A stretch of DNA of 14,381 nt from an uncultured Methanofollis sp. (GTDB taxonomy: Archaea; Halobacteriota; Methanomicrobia; Methanomicrobiales; Methanofollaceae). A model generated the notes under the pieces. That model did no database searches, was not told the origin of the DNA, and saw nothing but the letters and a program-made list of their open reading frames with translations. Below are positions 1 to 5,538 of this stretch, one piece after another; the stretch's first letter is position 1, and every line of letters starts with the position of its first letter. Where the stretch lies: assembly GCF_937919355.1 (NCBI RefSeq), contig NZ_CALFSA010000139.1:1-14381 (forward strand), given 5' to 3'. A program made the position numbers and the translations under genes.

Positions 1-713
1 TGGGGACCGGGCCTCTCGGCTACTGGCGGGACACCGCTGTCAGGATCGTCGGCGATGCGGTGAAGATGCTGCAACTCCGTTTCGTCCTCGACTGGAACTA
101 TGCCACCGGGGAGTATCCCGGTTATGAGAAGGCCTATTTTCCCCCGGCCGGCATGTCCACCGGCACGACGCCAGTCCAGATCGTCTCCTGCGGCCCCGAC
201 ACCCGGTGGAGCCCGATCAAGGAGGGCTACATCAAGCTGATCTACGCGGCCCGGGAGTCGGTGTACATCCAGAGCCCGTACTTCATCCCGGACGACAGCG
301 TCACCGATGCCCTGCGCCTCGCGGCCCTCTCCGGCGTCGACGTGCGGGTCATGATCCCCTGCAAGCCCGACCATCCCTTCGTCTACTGGGCAAGCCTCTC
401 CTTTGTCGCCGACCTCCTCGATGCAGGAGTGCGGGCGTACACCTATGACAATGGTTTCATCCACGCAAAGACCATCGTCGTCGACGGGGCGGCGGGGTCG
501 GTCGGCAGCGCCAACTGGGACGTGCGGAGTTTCCGGCTGAACTTCGAGACGAACGCCTTCTTCTACGACCCCGCTGTCGGGGCCGAACTGAAGAGGCGTT
601 TTGTCGAGGACCTCGCCGTCTGCACGGAGATCACACAGGAGAGGTATGCACAGCGTCCCCTCCTCATCAGGGTCAAGGAGTCTATCTCCCGCCTCTTCTC
701 GCCCCTCGGTTAG
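1..713 (+). CDS. cls: Cardiolipin synthase / phospholipase D family protein, 3' part (gene runs off the left edge)
   Basis: The reading frame is open from base 3 to the TAG at 711-713, with no start in the window needed, so the gene begins upstream. The first visible residues (GYWRDTAVRI, then LQLRFVLDWNYATGE) match the stretch after the first HKD motif in cardiolipin synthases. The second HKD motif starts at 462: His, Lys two residues on, Asp at IVVD, followed by GSANWD and the usual arginine and Asn-Phe-Glu. Such enzymes join two phospholipids at the membrane through a phosphatidyl-histidine intermediate; archaeal homologues act on archaetidyl lipids. The first HKD and any membrane anchor lie outside the window, so activity cannot be judged. 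Its stop overlaps that of the convergent PHP gene. Cls rather than another PLD-type enzyme is inferred from the WRDT..R segment and the NWD motif. Confidence 0.88.
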   Translation, partial: GTGPLGYWRDTAVRIVGDAVKMLQLRFVLDWNYATGEYPGYEKAYFPPAGMSTGTTPVQIVSCGPDTRWSPIKEGYIKLIYAARESVYIQSPYFIPDDSVTDALRLAALSGVDVRVMIPCKPDHPFVYWASLSFVADLLDAGVRAYTYDNGFIHAKTIVVDGAAGSVGSANWDVRSFRLNFETNAFFYDPAVGAELKRRFVEDLAVCTEITQERYAQRPLLIRVKESISRLFSPLG

Positions 714-1576
714 GGTCTCTGGCGGGAGCGGACGAGGGTCAGCAGGTGCTCCCCCCGGTCCCTGAGGATCGGCAGAGTGTACGGGAGGTGGTGGGGGAGT
801 ACGGCCGCTCCCATCACCGCCTTCCTGAGGACGCTCGTCTCCTGCCCGATCACCGCAGTCTTCCGGCGCACGATAGCGTCCAGGAACTCCTCCACCGTCC
901 AGGCCGTGGCACAGGTGACGACACCACCGATATCCCGGAGGAGGTGGGCGTCTGTCCCGCCGGTCTGCCCGAGGCCATACCGCCGGGCGAGTGCTACGGC
1001 TTTCAGGTTGTGCATGCGGGCCATGCCACCCGAGATCACCTCCAGGGCGTCAAGGCGGGAGAAGATCCCGGCACTGCCTCGGCCCCGCCTGATGCCCCTG
1101 TTCAGGAGGGCATACCCGCAGGGGTGCGCCTCGACGGCGACGCAGTGATAGCCCTCACGTGCGTCCAGAAGTTCCTCGGTGGCCATCTTGATGGCGATGA
1201 AGGGGCCGTCTCTCTTCTTCCTCTCGATATGCCGGGTGTAGAAGTCCCTGAGGTCGGAGGGTGCGGCGAAGTACAGGAGGAGGTGGGGGCCGTCGTCCGC
1301 GCTCACCTCGATGCCCGGGACGACCGGGACGGTGGTGCCGGCCCGACACGCCTCCAGGGAACCACTGACCTGATTGTGGTCGGTGATCGCAAGCCCGATG
1401 CCCTGCCGTGCGGCGAATTTCAGGGCGTCCCTCACCCGCGTCGGGGCGTCCGAGTGGTTGGTGTGGACATGCAGGTCGGCCGCAAGGAGGCCGGGGCCTG
1501 TGACCTCCTCTCTCGTCGGCCTCCTGAAGATGACCTCGCCGGCACCAGGCCTGAGGGGGGTATATCTGGATCGCAT
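710..1576 (-). CDS. PHP-domain metal-dependent phosphoesterase
   Basis: A 288-residue protein with a full set of PHP metal ligands: HVH at 36-38 with D43, TDHN at 65-68, the PGIE motif with E90, H98, H151 in EAHPCG, and GTDAH at 207-211. PHP proteins of this stand-alone type hydrolyse phosphoesters (for example nucleoside 3',5'-bisphosphates or oligonucleotides) with two or three metal ions; the substrate here is unknown. The ATG at 1576 is chosen because the protein looks PHP-like from there on. An in-frame ATG at 1675 would add 33 residues that look like translated non-coding sequence; neither start has a good ribosome site, so the choice is tentative. The TAA (710-712) overlaps the TAG of the convergent cardiolipin synthase gene. 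The 250 bp between 1577 and 1826 hold no gene I can support. Confidence 0.87.
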   Translation of the reverse strand: MRSRYTPLRPGAGEVIFRRPTREEVTGPGLLAADLHVHTNHSDAPTRVRDALKFAARQGIGLAITDHNQVSGSLEACRAGTTVPVVPGIEVSADDGPHLLLYFAAPSDLRDFYTRHIERKKRDGPFIAIKMATEELLDAREGYHCVAVEAHPCGYALLNRGIRRGRGSAGIFSRLDALEVISGGMARMHNLKAVALARRYGLGQTGGTDAHLLRDIGGVVTCATAWTVEEFLDAIVRRKTAVIGQETSVLRKAVMGAAVLPHHLPYTLPILRDRGEHLLTLVRSRQRP

Positions 1577-1826
1577 GGGTTGATCTCTGTCTCCGTGCGG
1601 GAGGAGAAAAAAGGTCGGGTCGCGGCGGCCCGGCCGGTATGAAAAACCGGCAATATTATTCCCAGTTTTACGCATGATGTGAAGTTAAAAGCCTCTTTCT
1701 CATCATATGTGCCCGTACATCCCTGTCCTCTCTGCCAGGTGCCTCTCCACTTTCAGGGTCGACATGACTATCACACGCACGGGCACTGCGGCCGCAAGGG
1801 CGGTACCGAGTCCCGTCTCCTCGCCG

Positions 1827-2252
1827 TCAGGTGGCCGGGGCAAACATCGGCGTAAGTGTTGGCAGATTGAAGTAGTCCCGCCAGAGCGTGATGCGACCGT
1901 TGTGCACCTCCCACACTCCTGTGACGGGTAACTCAACCCAACCATGGGGCAGGCGGTGTCAATCGAGTCGCTCCGTGAATACTACAGGGCCTTCGGCCGC
2001 TTCGCGTAAAATGACAAACGCATTCTCGATGATCGGTGCAAAGAACGGTTCCAACACGGCACGAATTCCTTTGGATCCGTATACCTTTGCCTCGGGCATG
2101 GGCACGTTGCCGTATTCGCAGTCGCTGGACACGTACGAGAGTGCCGTGTCGAAGTCAAGGGTCTTCATTGCAGCGAGAAATGCCCTGACAATACCGAGGG
2201 GTGACTGTGGATTCGTGACCGCTGGTGATATGATCAGCCGGTTCGGATGCAT
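1827..2252 (-). pseudogene. Limonene-1,2-epoxide hydrolase / SnoaL-like family gene interrupted by an in-frame TGA
   Basis: From the ATG at 2252 the frame gives a protein of the limonene-epoxide-hydrolase fold: IVRAFLAAM, the Tyr-x-Asn pair (Y47, N49 in EYGNVPM), then TERLD with the Arg-x-Asp pair (R95, D97). A TGA follows directly at 1959-1961. In the same frame, with no shift, the family pattern resumes: HRLPHGWVELPVTGVWEV, then GRITLWRDYF carrying the second catalytic Asp, ending at a TGA at 1827-1829. The whole would be 141 residues, normal for the family. The stop removes the last catalytic Asp and the final strands, so the 97-residue product should be inactive. A CGA to TGA change is the simplest cause. 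Base composition is lower in GC than the neighbours (52-53% in two 60-base samples, against about 70% in the lipoprotein gene) and a tRNA lies just upstream, both hinting at acquisition. A sequencing error is the main alternative. Confidence 0.85.
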
Positions 2253-2324
2253 GGGATGGCCTGCCTGTGAAATGACGAGAAAAAGCACGGCTCTAAGACA
2301 GAATGTTGAAACAAGAGAACAGAA

Positions 2325-2398
2325 TGCTGCTATGGGGATTCGAACCCCAGTCGCAGGAGTGAGAGTCCTGCATGATTGGCCGGCTACACTATAGCAGC
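2325..2398 (-). tRNA. tRNA-Glu (anticodon CTC)
   Basis: A 74-nt cloverleaf on the minus strand. The acceptor stem GCTGCTA/TAGCAGC is perfect, with discriminator A at 2325. The anticodon stem CAGGA/TCCTG encloses loop CTCTCAC, giving anticodon CTC. The T stem TGGGG/CCCCA encloses TTCGAAT. The D arm begins TAGTGTAGCC with GGCCAATCAT, typical of archaeal tRNA-Glu. No intron and no encoded CCA. It reads GAG codons, abundant in these GC-rich genes. Confidence 0.96.
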
Positions 2399-2430
2399 AA
2401 TTGTTTGCACCTATGTGCTCTACAATGTTA

Positions 2431-2438
2431 GATATAGC
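2431..2438 (-). promoter_or_regulatory. Probable TATA box of tRNA-Glu
   Basis: On the minus strand CTATATC sits about 35 bp upstream of the mature tRNA 5' end at 2398. This is nearly the same spacing as at the tRNA-Arg gene in this window and leaves a short 5' leader for RNase P. A second candidate, TTAAATA at 2442-2448, is further away. Confidence 0.5.
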
Positions 2439-2480
2439 GGTATTTAACCATTCCTGTCTGCGCCTCTCGTTCCGGCCGAG

Positions 2481-2488
2481 TTTATATC
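2481..2488 (+). promoter_or_regulatory. Probable TATA box of the DRG GTPase gene
   Basis: TTTATATC is close to the methanogen TATA consensus and stands in GC-rich surroundings. It would start transcription near 2510, leaving a leader of about 60 nt before the ATG at 2570. Confidence 0.5.
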
Positions 2489-2569
2489 TCTGCGATTGGG
2501 GCCGCGCGAAGGAGCGCCGGCGTTCCCTATCCATGATCCTTATGTAGTCATCTAACAGATCTATGAGGA

Positions 2570-3682
2570 ATGAGTGGTCTTGAAGATGAGATCAAGGAGA
2601 TCGAGGACGAGCTCCAGCGCACGGTATACAACAAGGCCACATCCAAACACATCGGCCGCCTGAAGGCGAAGCTCGCCAAGATCAAGGAAGAGGCCGTCCA
2701 GCGGGCGATGAAGTCCGCGGGCTGCGGCGATGGCTATTCTGTCAAGAAGTCCGGGGACGGGACGGTCGTGCTTGTCGGTTTCCCGTCAGTCGGTAAGTCC
2801 ACCCTCCTGAACCAGCTCACCGGACAGGAGAGCGAGGTCGGGGCCTATGCCTTCACGACCCTCACCGTCGTGCCCGGCATCCTGGAGCACCGGGGCGCGA
2901 AGATCCAGGTCCTCGATATCCCCGGTCTCATTGCAGGTGCGGCGATGGGCAAGGGGCGCGGCAAGGAGGTCATCGCGGTCGTGCGGAGCGCCGACCTGAT
3001 CCTCATCCTCGGCGACGTCTACAACGGCCAGCATATCGACGTCCTGATGCGGGAACTGTACGACGCCGGTATCAGGATCAACAAACCGAAGCCCGACATC
3101 ACGATCAAGAAGAGCGGGAACGGCGGTATCAGGCTCAACTATGTCGGCGACGAGGCCCTCGACATTGAGGAAGTGCGGTCCATACTCGCCGAGAACAAGA
3201 TCATGAATGCCGACGTCCTCATCCGCGGCGATGTCACCCAGGACGACTTCATCGACGCCATGATCGGCAACCGTGTCTATGTCCCGGCCTTCATCGCGAT
3301 CAACAAGGTCGACCTGGTCGACGAGAAGACGAGAAACAAGATCGAGACCAAACTTACGGAGCGCTTCGGCGAGGAACCCTACATGGTCTCAGCCCACTCA
3401 GGCTACAATATCGATGGACTGAAAGACGCGATCTACGAGCATTTTGGATTCATGCGCCTCTTCATGAAACCCCTCGGCGGCCCGGCAGACATGGACGAAC
3501 CGATGATCGTCAGGACGGGTTCGACGGTCGAGGACGTCTGCCGCCGCCTCCACCGCGAGTTCGTGGACAAGTTCAGGTACGCGAAAGTGTGGGGCAATTC
3601 GGTGAAGCACGACGCCCAGCGTGTTGGCCTCCAGCACACTCTCGCCGACGGCGACATCATCACGATCGTCACCAGGTTCTGA
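2570..3682 (+). CDS. DRG-family (Obg-like) GTPase with TGS domain
   Basis: A 370-residue protein, the usual length for archaeal developmentally regulated GTP-binding (DRG) proteins. In order: a charged N-terminal helical region (1-55) with the family signature NKAT at 21-24; G1 GFPSVGKS (70-77); the G2 threonines in YAFTT (93-97); G3 DIPGL (116-120) followed by the glycine-rich GKGRGKE; the DRG insertion; G4 NKVD (245-248); G5 SAHSG (274-278); and a C-terminal TGS domain (about 295-370). Archaeal and eukaryotic DRG proteins associate with ribosomes and are thought to act in translation or ribosome handling. GAGGA lies immediately before the ATG with no spacer, too close for a normal Shine-Dalgarno site, but the first residues match the family, so the start is probably right. 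It is transcribed alone and converges on trm1 across a long structured gap. Confidence 0.95.
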   Translation: MSGLEDEIKEIEDELQRTVYNKATSKHIGRLKAKLAKIKEEAVQRAMKSAGCGDGYSVKKSGDGTVVLVGFPSVGKSTLLNQLTGQESEVGAYAFTTLTVVPGILEHRGAKIQVLDIPGLIAGAAMGKGRGKEVIAVVRSADLILILGDVYNGQHIDVLMRELYDAGIRINKPKPDITIKKSGNGGIRLNYVGDEALDIEEVRSILAENKIMNADVLIRGDVTQDDFIDAMIGNRVYVPAFIAINKVDLVDEKTRNKIETKLTERFGEEPYMVSAHSGYNIDGLKDAIYEHFGFMRLFMKPLGGPADMDEPMIVRTGSTVEDVCRRLHREFVDKFRYAKVWGNSVKHDAQRVGLQHTLADGDIITIVTRF

Positions 3683-3717
3683 GGACTGGTCTGCCCCTCG
3701 GCTCGACCGGCATACAC

Positions 3718-3724
3718 TTTTTTT
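3718..3724 (+). terminator. Oligo-T terminator after the DRG gene
   Basis: A run of seven T begins 36 nt after the DRG stop codon. Archaeal intrinsic termination depends on such U-tracts and needs no hairpin. Confidence 0.5.
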
Positions 3725-3801
3725 GCGTTCTGTGAAGTCGGCCCTGTAGAATTCCTCCTACATCGGTTGATAGTGCGTCCTGATCCTTTCCTTCCCGTTC
3801 G

Positions 3802-3896
3802 CCGGGGGACTGACGCCCCCGGAACTCGAAACCTTCGGTTTTCGAGTGACGAACAGAGGGAGTCGGGAAGACGGAGTCTTCAAGGCAGTCCCCCGG
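3802..3896. other. Structured element: 11-bp inverted repeat enclosing two hairpins
   Basis: Part of the 535-bp stretch without a gene (3683-4217). CCGGGGGACTG at 3802-3812 is perfectly complementary to CAGTCCCCCGG at 3886-3896. Inside lie two hairpins: ACTCGAAA/TTTCGAGT (3824-3831 with 3840-3847), closed further by CC/GG around a TTC loop, and the perfect GAAGAC-gga-GTCTTC (3867-3881). The result would be a branched, three-helix RNA fold of 95 nt. A competing hairpin pairs 3802-3808 with 3816-3822 (seven bp), so the left arm has two exclusive partners, as in a switch. Strand and transcription are unknown. No protein-like frame is seen here. Confidence 0.6.
3848..3875 (+). repeat. Direct repeat, copy 1 (28 bp)
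   Basis: Begins GACGAACAGAGGGAGTCG and matches copy 2 at 4110-4137 at 24 of 28 positions, in the same orientation, 262 bp apart. It overlaps the second internal hairpin of the structured element. Probably one unit of a dispersed intergenic repeat family. Confidence 0.55.
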
Positions 3897-4026
3897 ACAA
3901 GACACTCCAGAATAGGATTTTCAGAATCGAACGCGAGTCATTTCATCAGCGTGAATGAGGGTTCGGATCAGTTCTGGGATAACCTCCATGAAAATGATCC
4001 GGGAGAACGACTCTCCAGGTTTGCAC

Positions 4027-4065
4027 GAGGCTCTGCCTCTCCTCAAGCATCCCCTTTCAGGGATG
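4027..4065. other. Two adjacent short hairpins
   Basis: GAGGC-tct-GCCTC (4027-4039) and CATCCC with GGGATG around a six-base loop (4048-4065) are both perfect. They lie between the two larger structured blocks of the same intergenic region. Each alone could occur by chance; their place in the series is the reason to list them. Confidence 0.4.
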
Positions 4066-4109
4066 GAATCTCCGCCTTCTGCCTTTCCGGCCCTATCACA
4101 ATCCCGGGA

Positions 4110-4137
4110 GACGACCGGAGGGAGTCGAGAAGATGGA
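4110..4137 (+). repeat. Direct repeat, copy 2 (28 bp)
   Basis: Begins GACGACCGGAGGGAGTCG; differs from copy 1 (3848-3875) at four positions. Like copy 1 it runs straight into a perfect hairpin, here the one starting at 4135. It is preceded by the palindrome TCCCGGGA. Confidence 0.55.
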
Positions 4138-4192
4138 AAATCGAAGATTTTCCTGTGCGTGCACATCTTCGATGTGCAGCGGGTCGAAGACC
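4135..4192. other. Three consecutive perfect hairpins with GAA/TTC triloops, downstream of trm1
   Basis: GGAAAATC-GAA-GATTTTCC (4135-4153), TGCACATC-TTC-GATGTGCA (4160-4178) and GGTC-GAA-GACC (4182-4192) follow each other within 58 bp. All stems are perfect, 8, 8 and 4 bp, each closed by a C-G pair over a GAA or TTC triplet. They begin 26 bp after the trm1 stop codon, so they may form the trm1 3' UTR or protect its 3' end. No long T-run follows on the minus strand, so a plain U-tract terminator is not evident. Confidence 0.6.
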
Positions 4193-4217
4193 TTCGCTGG
4201 AGTCCCTTCCCCGAATC

Positions 4218-5336
4218 TTAGTCCCGCCTGAGGATCGCCTCTTCAAGCACGGCGAGGGGTGCGTCCGTCCTGATCCCCGTGCCTTCGTAGTGGGTCCGCG
4301 TCGCCTGGTAGCCGGCGTCCCGCAGACGGTTGAGCACCACGTCGATGCCCGGCGGCGAGGCCCGCAGCCTCTGGGCGACCCTGTGGTAGTCGTAGAAGGT
4401 TGCGGTTGGGAGTTCCTCCGCGAGGAGGGGGAGGAGGCGGGAGAGGTAGGTCTCCGTGCCAAGGTCCATCGCAGGGAGGCGCTCGACCATCGCCCTGATG
4501 GTCTCCGGGTCGTTCACCGCGCCGAGCCAGAGGGGACCGACAGGCCGCAGGGCGGCGCCGCAGGCCGGGCAGGTCGCCGCCTCGGGGAGCATGCCCGCCT
4601 GCTCCTCGCGGTAGAAGCAGTGCGGGCACTGCATCACGTAGCCGATCCGCGCCATCGTCTGCTCGGCGTTCTTGACCCGCCCCCAGACCCGCAGGTTGAG
4701 GCGGACAAAGTGCTCGTGGGAGAAGCAGAAGACAGGGGTGATGCCCCTGTCGTATTTCACCATCTCCCGCGCCACAAAGCCGAGGAGGATGCGCAACCCC
4801 ACCTCGCGGTGGTACTCGGTGTTCATGGGCCGTGCGAAGTACCGGCGCATGCCCGCCTTCAGATGCGCCCCGCAGAGGGGGGCGGTGTCGGTCGCGGTCA
4901 CGCAGAGGAAACGTTTTGCACTCCGGCAGGCAGCGTCGGTGAAGGGGGCAGGTGTCCCGAAGGGGTCGAGGTCCACGGCGTCGAACCTCCTCGTGCTCAT
5001 CAGGGCGTTGGCGTCCATGCAGGTCACCTCGATCTCCCCGCCGACCCGTCCTGCATTCTCCCTGATCTCGGCCGCGGCCGAGGGGCTGATATCATTGATC
5101 GTCACGGGAATACCGACTTCATGGGCCACGCGCAGGCCCCGCGCGCCCATCGCACCCATGGCGTCGAGGTAGTCTGAGGGTTGCACCGTCGAGAGATAGA
5201 GGACGGTGGCGTCCCTGTTCACCTCCATCCTCCGGTTATAAAAGATCGGGGCCGAACCCGGGGGAAAAGCGGCATTTTCATCCTGAACCGGCGCAAAAAA
5301 CGTGGTCTTTCCCTCGGTGACCGGAACCTTCTCCAT
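4218..5336 (-). CDS. trm1: tRNA (guanine(26)-N2)-dimethyltransferase Trm1
   Basis: A 372-residue SAM-dependent enzyme that makes N2,N2-dimethylguanosine at position 26 of tRNAs. It starts with the Trm1 signature VTEGKTTFF, then FYNRRMEVNRD (32-42) and a Rossmann methyltransferase core with the catalytic DLDPFGTPAPF (122-132). A C-terminal zinc motif follows: C237, C240, C256, C259 in CPHC and CPAC. The length is normal for archaeal Trm1. The ATG at 5336 is preferred over an upstream in-frame TTG at 5360 because a TATA-like TATTAAGG lies about 31 bp upstream of this ATG, giving a nearly leaderless mRNA. It diverges from tRNA-Arg(CCT), which has a G just before its anticodon stem and is therefore a plausible substrate. 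Downstream is the hairpin series at 4135-4192. Confidence 0.95.
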   Translation of the reverse strand: MEKVPVTEGKTTFFAPVQDENAAFPPGSAPIFYNRRMEVNRDATVLYLSTVQPSDYLDAMGAMGARGLRVAHEVGIPVTINDISPSAAAEIRENAGRVGGEIEVTCMDANALMSTRRFDAVDLDPFGTPAPFTDAACRSAKRFLCVTATDTAPLCGAHLKAGMRRYFARPMNTEYHREVGLRILLGFVAREMVKYDRGITPVFCFSHEHFVRLNLRVWGRVKNAEQTMARIGYVMQCPHCFYREEQAGMLPEAATCPACGAALRPVGPLWLGAVNDPETIRAMVERLPAMDLGTETYLSRLLPLLAEELPTATFYDYHRVAQRLRASPPGIDVVLNRLRDAGYQATRTHYEGTGIRTDAPLAVLEEAILRRD

Positions 5337-5364
5337 TGCGGGAGAAAGGTGTGCCTTCAAAACC

Positions 5365-5370
5365 TTAATA
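5365..5370. promoter_or_regulatory. Possible shared TATA element for trm1 (minus) and tRNA-Arg (plus)
   Basis: TTAATA on the plus strand reads TATTAA on the minus strand. Its centre is about 35 bp from the tRNA-Arg 5' end (5403) and about 31 bp from the trm1 ATG (5336). It is the only clear TATA-like element that fits both; a second AT-rich patch (CATATTA, 5384-5390) is badly placed for either. Confidence 0.5.
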
Positions 5371-5402
5371 CCTTCCCGGCACCCATATTACAGAGCACAC
5401 CG

Positions 5403-5477
5403 GGGCTTGTGGCCTAGCCAGGACATGGCGTCAGCCTCCTAAGCTGAATGCCGGGGGTTCAAATCCCCCCAAGCCCG
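5403..5477 (+). tRNA. tRNA-Arg (anticodon CCT)
   Basis: A 75-nt cloverleaf. The acceptor stem GGGCTTG/CAAGCCC is perfect, with discriminator G at 5477. The anticodon stem TCAGC/GCTGA encloses loop CTCCTAA, with anticodon CCT at 5438-5440. The T stem GGGGG/CCCCC encloses TTCAAAT. Position 26 is G (5430). No intron, no encoded CCA. Reads AGG codons. Confidence 0.96.
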
Positions 5478-5507
5478 TTCCATTTTCGCGCCGTGATTGA
5501 TGCATAC

Positions 5508-5514
5508 TTTTTTT
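5508..5514 (+). terminator. Oligo-T terminator after tRNA-Arg
   Basis: A run of seven T lies 30 nt after the tRNA 3' end and 24 nt before the lipoprotein ATG; a T4 at 5482-5485 precedes it. The flanking GCATAC resembles the sequence before the T-run that follows the DRG gene. Confidence 0.4.
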
Positions 5515-5538
5515 GGTACCGACGCCCTCTGATCGTCC

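Noticed and set aside
746..1642. Plus-strand open frame of 298 codons
   Set aside because: Antisense to the PHP gene, which carries all metal ligands; no domain recognised in the antisense frame.
1703..1825. Possible gene remnant on the minus strand (LAAAVPVRVIVMSTLKVERH region)
   Set aside because: About 40 residues look protein-like, but no family was recognised, there is no start or promoter, and the frame upstream is antisense-like noise from the pseudogene region.
1959..1961. TGA read as selenocysteine in the epoxide-hydrolase-family gene
   Set aside because: The family uses no selenocysteine here, no SECIS-like element was seen, selenocysteine is not expected in this methanogen order, and TGA ends most genes in the window.
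1959..2534. Single 191-residue protein spanning the tRNA-Glu gene
   Set aside because: Its first 94 codons run through the tRNA gene and its promoter; the protein-like part begins at the ATG at 2252.
3802..4192. CRISPR array
   Set aside because: The hairpins differ in sequence, there are only two copies of the 28-bp repeat, 262 bp apart, and there are no regular spacers or cas genes.
3846..5177. Long plus-strand open frame of 443 codons
   Set aside because: Its main part is the reverse complement of trm1, whose motifs are unmistakable; high GC keeps antisense frames open. The translation is low-complexity Gly/Arg/Glu/His sequence with no family signal.
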